From assembly GCA_002429375.1 (NCBI GenBank), contig DIZP01000047.1, forward strand, positions 15,294-20,916: 5,623 nucleotides of DNA, in the 5' to 3' direction. Made by a program: the position numbers and the translations under genes. Position 1 is the stretch's first letter. The number at the start of each line of letters is the position of its first letter. This DNA comes from a bacterium UBA6025 (GTDB taxonomy: Bacteria; Patescibacteriota; Saccharimonadia; Saccharimonadales; Saccharimonadaceae). Of this stretch, positions 1-4,733 are shown one piece after another. The notes beneath the pieces were generated by a model. It made no database searches. It saw only the letters and a list, made by a program, of their open reading frames with translations, and was not told the origin of the DNA.

Positions 1-1374
1 GCTTTTATTCCCAATCGTTTCGTTGAAGGCTATGGGCTGACGGTCGGCGCGGTAGATCAAATTGTGGCCGGCGGCACGCAACTCATCGTGACGGTTGATT
101 GTGGAAGTTTGAGCCACAAACAGATTGAGCACTCGAATAGCCTGGGGGTCGACGTTATCGTAACCGATCATCACAACGTCAGCGACGTGCAGCCGCCCGC
201 GGTAGCGGTGGTGAATCCAAAACGAAAGGACCATACTTATCCCTTTATCGATTTGGCGGGCGTCGGCGTGGCGTTTAAGCTCGTTCAAGCCCTGCAGACC
301 CGCCTGGAAGGGTTACCGGTCGGTCATGAGAAGTGGTTACTTGATTTGGTGGCCCTCGGCACGGTCTGCGACGTCGTGACGCTGGTCGATGAAAATCGAA
401 CCAATGTCTATTGGGGATTACAGGTTCTTCGAAAAACCCGCCGGCCCGGCCTTAAGGCGTTGATGGCAGTCGCGCGGGTCGAGCCGGCGGCGCTCAACAG
501 CCGCTCGCTTGGTTTTGGCCTGGGACCGCGCATGAACGCGGCCGGGCGGCTCGAGACGGCGCGCCATGCCTTGGACATGTTGCTGGCCGATGATAATGAA
601 ATCGCCTTTGAAAAAGCCCAGCAGCTCGACGTGCTTAATCTGACCCGACGGTCGGACCAAGCGGAGATTTTAAAAGCAGCGATTGCCCAAGCCGAGCTCT
701 ACAAAGACGACCCTGTGTTGGTGGTGAGCGGCACGGATTGGAATCATGGCATCGTCGGCATCGTGGCGGCGAACTTATTAGAAAAGTACAAGAAACCAAC
801 GTACGTATTACAAGAAATGGGCGAGTCATCAAAAGGTTCGGCCCGTAGTTACGGTGGTTTCAGCGCGGTTGAGGCCATTCGAGCGTCTGACGATATTATT
901 AGCAAAGGTGGCGGACACACGCTGGCGGCTGGCGTGACTTTGCCGACTAAAAATATTGCGGCCTTTCGGGTCCGGGTCAATGAGTTTTATCAATCGCAAC
1001 AGCTGAGTAATCAGGCGGCCCTGCTGCTGCCAACGGCGGACGTCGTCATCGCTGATTTTGCAGAAGTCGACGAGAGTCTACTTGCGCAATTGGCTATGCT
1101 CGAGCCGTTTGGTAGCGGTAACCCCGAGCCAATCTTAAAAATTGAGAACGTTATCGTGACCAACCAGCGCCGGATGGGGACGGAGAATCAACACGTCAAG
1201 TTAGAAGTAAAAGATAGGTTAGGGAAGAGGCTGCATGTTTTGGCCTTTGGTGCACCGGATTATTTTTTCGCCGAACCAGGCGAGGTTGTGACGGTATTAT
1301 TTCAGCCAACCTTGAACGAATGGCAGGGACGGCGCAGTATTGAGGGACGATTGTTGCACGTCGACACCGCATAG
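1..1374 (+). CDS. recJ: Single-stranded-DNA-specific exonuclease RecJ, 5'-truncated by window edge
   Basis: RecJ degrades single-stranded DNA 5' to 3' in recombination and mismatch/base repair, in the cytoplasm. The frame is open from base 1 (AFIPNRFVEGYGL...), so the gene starts upstream; the GTG at 64 is internal. Numbering from the window edge (457 residues): VDCGS metal-binding Asp at 33, the DHH signature at 56-58, GTVCDVV with Asp124 (motif IV), the family segment GPRMNAAGRL near 175, NHGIVGIVA near 250, and the DHHA1 motif GGGHTLAAG at 303-311. The C-terminal OB-like part has PFGSGNPEP and ends with NEWQGRRSIEGRL, both typical of RecJ. Bacterial RecJ proteins are about 560-580 residues, so roughly 100 N-terminal residues with motif I are missing because of the window edge, not because of mutation. 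No frameshift is seen. There is no clear terminator after the TAG, and the rpsU promoter follows at once. Family assignment is very secure. Confidence 0.96.
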   Translation, partial: AFIPNRFVEGYGLTVGAVDQIVAGGTQLIVTVDCGSLSHKQIEHSNSLGVDVIVTDHHNVSDVQPPAVAVVNPKRKDHTYPFIDLAGVGVAFKLVQALQTRLEGLPVGHEKWLLDLVALGTVCDVVTLVDENRTNVYWGLQVLRKTRRPGLKALMAVARVEPAALNSRSLGFGLGPRMNAAGRLETARHALDMLLADDNEIAFEKAQQLDVLNLTRRSDQAEILKAAIAQAELYKDDPVLVVSGTDWNHGIVGIVAANLLEKYKKPTYVLQEMGESSKGSARSYGGFSAVEAIRASDDIISKGGGHTLAAGVTLPTKNIAAFRVRVNEFYQSQQLSNQAALLLPTADVVIADFAEVDESLLAQLAMLEPFGSGNPEPILKIENVIVTNQRRMGTENQHVKLEVKDRLGKRLHVLAFGAPDYFFAEPGEVVTVLFQPTLNEWQGRRSIEGRLLHVDTA

Positions 1375-1383
1375 CTGTTGCAC
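1352..1383. repeat. Direct repeat TGTTGCAC x2 at rpsU promoter
   Basis: TGTTGCAC occurs at 1352-1359, inside the last codons of recJ, and again at 1376-1383, where it covers the -35 box of rpsU. The copies are 24 bases apart. It could be a regulator site or chance; one copy is constrained by RecJ coding. Confidence 0.35.
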
Positions 1384-1406
1384 CGCCGCTCATTCTCTGT
1401 TACAAT
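1378..1406 (+). promoter_or_regulatory. Candidate sigma70-type promoter for rpsU operon, predicted leaderless
   Basis: TTGCAC (1378-1383) and TACAAT (1401-1406) are separated by exactly 17 bases; the -10 matches TATAAT at 5 of 6 positions, the -35 matches TTGACA only at its TTG. It fills the 41-base recJ-rpsU gap, starting three bases after the recJ stop. Transcription would be expected to start around 1412-1415, and the rpsU ATG is at 1416. No purine-rich Shine-Dalgarno sequence precedes that ATG (ACTCCTCAT). Predicted by eye; no transcript data. Confidence 0.65.
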
Positions 1407-1415
1407 ACTCCTCAT

Positions 1416-1631
1416 ATGGTACAAGTAACACGTAAAGATGAACGAGAAGCAAACGAGAATATTATTCGTCGTTTTAACCGTAAAGTTTTGCAGAGTGGCG
1501 TACTCGCTGAGGCCAAGGCTTCGATGCGATTCGCTAAACCCCTTAGCAAGACCGAACGACGCACCAAAGCGATTATTCGCAAAGAACGCAAAGCTGAAAA
1601 GCTAAACAAAGCACGCCTAGGACTACGTTAA
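1416..1631 (+). CDS. rpsU: 30S ribosomal protein bS21
   Basis: bS21 binds the 30S platform near the 3' end of 16S rRNA, close to the anti-Shine-Dalgarno region, and supports initiation. The 71-residue product has the usual length (about 70) and the family pattern: NIIRRFNRKV at 15-24, SGVLAE at 27-32, then a FAKP segment and a long Lys/Arg-rich C-terminal helix (about 46-71). The ATG at 1416 is the only start that gives the full family length. It has no Shine-Dalgarno sequence and lies about ten bases past a -10 box, so a leaderless or near-leaderless mRNA is inferred. It is first in a probable operon with the YqeY gene, which starts 2 bases after the rpsU stop; rpsU next to yqeY is a familiar arrangement in bacteria. 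Confidence 0.95.
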   Translation: MVQVTRKDEREANENIIRRFNRKVLQSGVLAEAKASMRFAKPLSKTERRTKAIIRKERKAEKLNKARLGLR

Positions 1632-1633
1632 AC

Positions 1634-2086
1634 GTGGCTCTAAAAGAGCAGGTTAATAACGATTTAAAAGCCGCCTTATTGGGCGGTGATCGTTTTACAG
1701 GTGAAGTTTTACGCGGGCTCAAGGCGGCAATCCTGAACGAAGAAGTGGCCCAGAACAAGCGCGAAGAAGGTTTGAGCGACGAAGTGATTGAACAGATAGT
1801 TGCCCGTGAAGTCAAAAAACGCAACGAAAGCGCCAGCATTTACGACGGCGCCGAACGACCGGAGCTGGCTGACAATGAACGCGCCGAGGCAAAAGTTCTG
1901 GTAACGTACCTTCCGACGCAGCTGTCTGAAGACGAGATTAACTCGGTGGTGTCGCGTGTGGTTGGTGAACTTGGTGCCAGCGGTCCAAGCGCGATGGGCC
2001 AGGTGATTGGTACGGTCAAAAAAGAACTTGGTAACACCGCCGACGGTGCGACAGTCGCCCGACTTGTTAAAAACGCGCTACAATAA
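1634..2086 (+). CDS. yqeY: GatB/YqeY domain-containing protein
   Basis: The 150-residue product is a stand-alone YqeY protein, about the family's normal length (near 148). YqeY resembles the C-terminal tail of the GatB subunit of aspartyl/glutamyl-tRNA amidotransferase, which binds tRNA; the role of the free protein is not settled, and a tRNA-related function is inferred from homology. Visible family features are the helical N-terminus (LKEQVNNDLKAALL), LRGLKAAILNEEVAQ around 26-40, the EVKKRNESASIYDGAERPEL stretch around 74-93, the YLPTQLSEDEI segment and the C-terminal GQVIGTVKKELGNTADG with VARLVKNAL. The start is GTG at 1634, two bases after the rpsU stop, with only a weak AGGA at 1619-1622, so translation probably depends on coupling to rpsU. 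No truncation or frameshift. Confidence 0.92.
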   Translation: MALKEQVNNDLKAALLGGDRFTGEVLRGLKAAILNEEVAQNKREEGLSDEVIEQIVAREVKKRNESASIYDGAERPELADNERAEAKVLVTYLPTQLSEDEINSVVSRVVGELGASGPSAMGQVIGTVKKELGNTADGATVARLVKNALQ

Positions 2087-2093
2087 AAACAAA

Positions 2094-2099
2094 AAGGAG
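2094..2099 (+). promoter_or_regulatory. Strong Shine-Dalgarno site for adk
   Basis: AAGGAG lies 8 bases before the ATG at 2108, in the 21-base gap after yqeY. It is the best ribosome binding site in the window and fixes the adk start. It also shows that this organism uses Shine-Dalgarno initiation, which makes its absence before rpsU and ftsA meaningful. Confidence 0.85.
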
Positions 2100-2107
2100 C
2101 CCACGTT

Positions 2108-2653
2108 ATGATTATATTCTTTGGTCCCGCCGGAGCTGGTAAAAGTGTCCAGGGGCAAATATTAGCCGCTCGTCAAGGCTGGCGGTGGCTGAGCGCCGGA
2201 CAATTGCTGCGTGATACTCACGACATTGAGTTGCTTCACGAGATGCAGGCGGGCAAGTTGATTGCTCCCCAAAAGGTGAATGATATTATGGATATTGCCT
2301 TAAAACGAGCGGTTGGTATGAGCCAGATTATTCTTGACGGTTTTCCTCGGACGTTAGCCCAATCGCAGTGGCTTATCGAAAGTCAGCCAATTCACGGTCG
2401 GCCGATTGGATTGGCTGTTGTCTTGGAGGTGCCTCGGAGTGAACTATTACATCGGCTTGAGGTGCGCGGCCGCGTCGATGATACTCCGGAGGCAATCGAC
2501 GAGCGTTTGAAGGCTTATCGTCAAGAAGTCTACCCAATTTTGAACTACTTTACGGAGCAAAATATTAACATTGTTCACATTGATGGCGTGGGCACCGTCG
2601 GTCAGGTTCACGATCGTATTATCGAAGAATTGGTTGCATGCAAGCTCGCCTAA
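2108..2653 (+). CDS. adk: Adenylate kinase-family nucleoside monophosphate kinase, short-LID form
   Basis: Adenylate kinases transfer a phosphate between ATP and AMP to balance adenine nucleotides in the cytoplasm. The 181-residue product has a Walker A loop GPAGAGKS at 6-13, the NMP-binding segment LSAGQLLR at 28-35, AGKLIAP at 48-54, DGFPRT at 77-82 with Gln85 following, and a short LID with Arg116, GRVDD at 121-125 and ERL with Arg133. By alignment in the head, Arg35, Arg81 and Gln85 match the AMP-contacting Arg36, Arg88 and Gln92 of E. coli Adk. Odd points: the usual GAPGAGKGT loop reads GPAGAGKSV, the Asp of GD(M/L)LR is Gln32, the helix between Arg35 and Gly49 is about five residues shorter than in E. 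coli, and the long LID is absent, so no zinc Cys site. AMP is the likeliest acceptor, but UMP/CMP cannot be excluded. The 3' end overlaps map by 16 bases, and adk beside map is a classic arrangement. Confidence 0.85.
   Translation: MIIFFGPAGAGKSVQGQILAARQGWRWLSAGQLLRDTHDIELLHEMQAGKLIAPQKVNDIMDIALKRAVGMSQIILDGFPRTLAQSQWLIESQPIHGRPIGLAVVLEVPRSELLHRLEVRGRVDDTPEAIDERLKAYRQEVYPILNYFTEQNINIVHIDGVGTVGQVHDRIIEELVACKLA
2634..2643. repeat. Palindrome TTGCATGCAA centred on map start codon
   Basis: A perfect 10-base palindrome covers the map ATG (2638-2640) and lies inside the 3' end of adk. Palindromes of this length are expected several times by chance in a window this size, so on its own it is weak; it is listed because ftsA also begins ATGCAA and has a mirrored TTGCAT upstream. 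Confidence 0.3.
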
Positions 2654-3393
2654 AAACCGATGCCGAAATCGAGGCTATGCGCCAGGGTGGGAGGTTGCTG
2701 GCGACCATTTATGACGGTCTAAAAAAGCAAATCGTGGTTGGGATGAGCGAGATCGAGGCCGACGCCTGGGTGGCCCATGAGATCAAAGCGCTGGGGGCGA
2801 CCGCCACCTATAAAACTTCGGAAGTGAATTTTCCGAACGCTATTTGTATTTCGACCAACGATGAGATTGTCCACGGCATTCCGACTGACTACCGCTTTGA
2901 ACGAGGCGATATCGCTAGTTTTGACCTGGTGATTACCTATAAAGGTATGAAAACCGACAGCGCCTTCAGCATGGTTGTTGGTGAAAACCCCACTGGTGCC
3001 AAGAAACACCTGCTTAGCCTGACTGAGCGGAGCCTGTTCGCGGGTATTGATGCGATTAAGGGCCCCACCTATACGGGCGATATCGGTGCCGCGGTCGAAA
3101 AGGTTCTGCGCGACGGTAAACTAGGCATCATTCGCGAGTTGGTCGGGCACGGTGTCGGACACGAGATGCACCAAGCCCCAGAAGTACCCAACTGGGGACA
3201 AAAGGGAACGGGCGTGCTGCTTGTACCCGGTGATACGATTGCGATTGAGCCAATGGCGACGCTTGGGGGCGAAAAGATTAAGACCGACAGTGACGGTTGG
3301 ACGATTCGCACCCGTGACGGTAGCTTGGCGGCGCACTTTGAACATACAGTCCTAGTGACTGAAGATAGTGTCGAGATTCTCACACAGCTCTAA
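2638..3393 (+). CDS. map: Type I methionine aminopeptidase
   Basis: MetAP removes the initiator methionine from new proteins when the second residue is small, acting in the cytoplasm at the ribosome exit. The 251-residue product is a complete type Ia (bacterial, no N-terminal extension) enzyme. All five metal ligands are present at nearly the E. coli positions: Asp96, Asp107, His171, Glu204 and Glu235; the catalytic-site histidines His79 (in EIVHGIP) and His178 are also there. Family segments include KTDAEIEAMRQGGRL at 6-20, NAICISTND at 67-75, GHGVGHEMH at 170-178 and AIEPMA at 202-207. The start at 2638 places the KTDAEIEAMR segment at the usual distance from the N-terminus, and it lies within adk, 16 bases before that gene's stop ends. 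No good Shine-Dalgarno sequence is visible, so coupling to adk translation is likely. It is the last gene of the probable rpsU operon. Confidence 0.97.
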   Translation: MQARLKTDAEIEAMRQGGRLLATIYDGLKKQIVVGMSEIEADAWVAHEIKALGATATYKTSEVNFPNAICISTNDEIVHGIPTDYRFERGDIASFDLVITYKGMKTDSAFSMVVGENPTGAKKHLLSLTERSLFAGIDAIKGPTYTGDIGAAVEKVLRDGKLGIIRELVGHGVGHEMHQAPEVPNWGQKGTGVLLVPGDTIAIEPMATLGGEKIKTDSDGWTIRTRDGSLAAHFEHTVLVTEDSVEILTQL

Positions 3394-3395
3394 CA

Positions 3396-3429
3396 TATAT
3401 AGTTTGCAACTTCTTGCATAAGCTATATA
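3396..3429. repeat. Imperfect hairpin TATATAG...CTATATA in map-ftsA gap
   Basis: TATATAG (3396-3402) is the inverse complement of CTATATA (3423-3429), with 20 bases between, and the inner TGCA at 3405-3408 can pair with TGCA at 3415-3418 around a 6-base loop. It is AT-rich and has no U-tract after it, so it does not look like a good intrinsic terminator for the map operon. It covers the -35 and most of the -10 of the ftsA promoter and could be an operator or a chance product of AT-rich promoter DNA. Confidence 0.35.
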
Positions 3430-3431
3430 CT
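3404..3431 (+). promoter_or_regulatory. Candidate sigma70-type promoter for ftsA, predicted leaderless
   Basis: TTGCAA (3404-3409, 4 of 6 to TTGACA) and TATACT (3426-3431, 5 of 6 to TATAAT) are 16 bases apart in the 45-base map-ftsA gap. The expected transcription start, about seven bases after the -10, falls at or next to the ATG at 3439. The sequence CTAATAACC before the ATG has no Shine-Dalgarno match, which supports leaderless translation. The -10 and the bases after it (TATACTAAT) recur in the ftsZ promoter. Confidence 0.68.
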
Positions 3432-3447
3432 AATAACCATGCAAGAA
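3411..3447. repeat. 9-base inverted repeat enclosing ftsA -10 box and start codon
   Basis: TTCTTGCAT (3411-3419) and ATGCAAGAA (3439-3447) are perfect inverse complements separated by 19 bases that contain the -10 box. The right arm is the ftsA start codon plus codons 2 and 3; the left arm lies in the -35/-10 spacer. If transcription begins near 3438, the left arm is not in the main mRNA, so a DNA operator is more likely than an RNA hairpin. About one such local repeat is expected by chance in the whole window; the position is what makes it notable. Confidence 0.45.
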
Positions 3448-4671
3448 AACTCTCGATACGCTGTCGGTATTGACATCGGTACAACAACGGTCCGCTGCGT
3501 CGTGGCTCATATTGACGGAACGACTGGTTCGCCGACAATCGTAGGCGTCGGTAGCGCTCCCAACAGCGGCATGCGCAAAGGAACGGTCGTAAACCTCAGT
3601 GGCCCTGCTCAGGCAATTGACGATGCGCTCGGTGAAGCTGAACGGATGAGCGGCTACCAGGTCAATGAGGCAACGGTGAGTATCAACGGAACTCATATTT
3701 TAAGTACTCACGCCGACGGCATGATAGCGGTGGGCGCGGCCGATCACGAAATCACGCATGAGGACTTATCACGGATCGAAGAAGTCGCTACGCTCGGTAA
3801 AGTACCGGCTAACCGCGAAATATTGGACGTTGTACCGCACGCTTACAAGCTTGACGGACAGGACAATATCAAGGATCCGCTTGGTATGACTGGGACGCGC
3901 CTTGAGATTGATGCCCATGTGGTATCTGCTCTCGCACCGCACCTGACGAACCTACAAAAGGCAGCTGACTCTGCCAAGGTGTTACCTCGTTCGATTATTG
4001 TGGCGGGTGTTGCCGCTGCCCGAGCCGTTTTGAGCGAACAACAGCTTGAAAACGGTGTCGCACTGATTGACATTGGCGGGGCGACGACAAACATTGCGAT
4101 TTACGAAGAAGGTGATTTGCAGTACGCGGCGGTCCTTCCTCTTGGTGGCATTAATATCACCAACGATCTGGCCATCGGACTAAAAACTGATCCCGAGATT
4201 GCTGAAAAACTCAAAATTGAACACGCTTCAGCCCAACTCCGTGGCGCTACGTCTGGTGTCAGCTTGAAGTATGAGGGTGAAATCTACTCTTTTCAAACCA
4301 GCGATATTGATGAAATAGTCGAAGCCCGGCTGGAAGAGATCTTTGAAGCTATCCAAAACGAATTGAAAAAAGCCCGCCGCGCCGGTAAGCTTCCTGGTGG
4401 CATCGTCTTGACGGGGGGAACGGCCCAGCTGAAGGGTATCGTCGAGTACGCCAAAGAGTCTTTGGGGTTGGCCGCCCGCGTCGGCAAGACGTCGGGTTAC
4501 GGCGGGGTAGCTGACAATATCGAAAAACCGCAGTATGCAACTGCTGTTGGCCTGATGCTACTTGATGCCGAGAGCGATAGCGTCCAGTACGGAAGTAAAA
4601 AGAAGGCAAGCAGCTCACTGATAGGTATTGGTAGCACGGTATCGAAGTTCCTGTCACGCTTCAGGGCGTAG
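3439..4671 (+). CDS. ftsA: Cell division protein FtsA
   Basis: FtsA is the actin-like ATP-binding protein that tethers FtsZ filaments to the inner face of the membrane and recruits later divisome proteins. The 410-residue length is typical (E. coli 420). The actin-fold ATP site is complete: phosphate-1 GIDIGTTTVR at 10-19 (Asp12), phosphate-2 DIGGATT at 211-217 and the adenosine motif TGGTAQ at 325-330. The FtsA-specific SHS2/1C domain lies around 85-170 and ends with the family segment DPLGMTGTRLE. The tail (about 386-410) has a polar Lys/Ser linker followed by STVSKFLSRFRA, which fits the amphipathic membrane-targeting helix. The ATG at 3439 gives the normal short N-terminus before GIDIG and has no Shine-Dalgarno sequence. 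ftsZ follows after 62 bases with its own promoter. No mur, ftsQ or ftsW genes lie upstream; map does instead, so this is a reduced division cluster. Confidence 0.95.
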   Translation: MQENSRYAVGIDIGTTTVRCVVAHIDGTTGSPTIVGVGSAPNSGMRKGTVVNLSGPAQAIDDALGEAERMSGYQVNEATVSINGTHILSTHADGMIAVGAADHEITHEDLSRIEEVATLGKVPANREILDVVPHAYKLDGQDNIKDPLGMTGTRLEIDAHVVSALAPHLTNLQKAADSAKVLPRSIIVAGVAAARAVLSEQQLENGVALIDIGGATTNIAIYEEGDLQYAAVLPLGGINITNDLAIGLKTDPEIAEKLKIEHASAQLRGATSGVSLKYEGEIYSFQTSDIDEIVEARLEEIFEAIQNELKKARRAGKLPGGIVLTGGTAQLKGIVEYAKESLGLAARVGKTSGYGGVADNIEKPQYATAVGLMLLDAESDSVQYGSKKKASSSLIGIGSTVSKFLSRFRA

Positions 4672-4675
4672 CCTT

Positions 4676-4686
4676 TTGCGGTGCAA
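4676..4686. repeat. Short inverted repeat TTGC-GGT-GCAA before ftsZ -10
   Basis: Four-base arms TTGC and GCAA flank GGT just after the ftsA stop, five bases before the extended -10 of ftsZ begins its TATACT. It is too short and lacks a U-tract, so it is not a convincing ftsA terminator. It may be a small operator half-site pair or chance. Confidence 0.25.
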
Positions 4687-4687
4687 G

Positions 4688-4696
4688 TGGTATACT
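4688..4696 (+). promoter_or_regulatory. Candidate extended -10 promoter for ftsZ
   Basis: TGG TATACT is a TGnTATAnT-type extended -10 (5 of 6 to TATAAT). No -35-like hexamer is found 16-18 bases upstream (that region reads GTAGCC), in keeping with extended -10 promoters. Transcription would start near 4703, leaving a leader of about 30 bases before the ftsZ ATG, unlike the leaderless prediction for ftsA. It would let ftsZ be expressed above ftsA. Confidence 0.6.
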
Positions 4697-4718
4697 AATT
4701 AAAGAATACGAATACTAT

Positions 4719-4722
4719 GGAG
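4719..4722 (+). promoter_or_regulatory. Shine-Dalgarno site for ftsZ
   Basis: GGAG ends 11 bases before the ATG at 4734, slightly far but usable. The nearer ATG at 4717 is out of frame with ftsZ and meets a stop quickly, so 4734 is the start. Confidence 0.6.
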
Positions 4723-4733
4723 ATAACAGATAC

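Noticed and set aside
64..66. GTG as the recJ start codon
   Set aside because: The reading frame is open to base 1 and the upstream residues IPNRFVEGYGL match RecJ, so this is an internal Val codon.
418..832. Overlapping - strand open frames opposite recJ
   Set aside because: No family resemblance, no ribosome binding site, and full overlap with conserved RecJ motifs on the + strand.
2108..2653. Reading the kinase as shikimate, gluconate or thymidylate kinase
   Set aside because: DGFPRT followed by Gln, the SAGxLLR segment and the RGRVDD...ERL LID are those of the adenylate/UMP-CMP kinase family.
3069..3383. Open frames on the - strand opposite map
   Set aside because: Shadows of map; the sense strand encodes all metal ligands at the expected positions, and the antisense products are low-complexity with no known family.
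3394..3430. Intrinsic terminator after map
   Set aside because: The hairpin is AT-rich and imperfect and has no run of T after it; the sequence is better read as promoter DNA.
4671..4687. Intrinsic terminator after ftsA
   Set aside because: Only four-base arms with a three-base loop and no following T-run.
4717..4719. Alternative ftsZ start ATG
   Set aside because: It is 17 bases before the chosen start and therefore out of frame; it overlaps the likely GGAG ribosome binding site.
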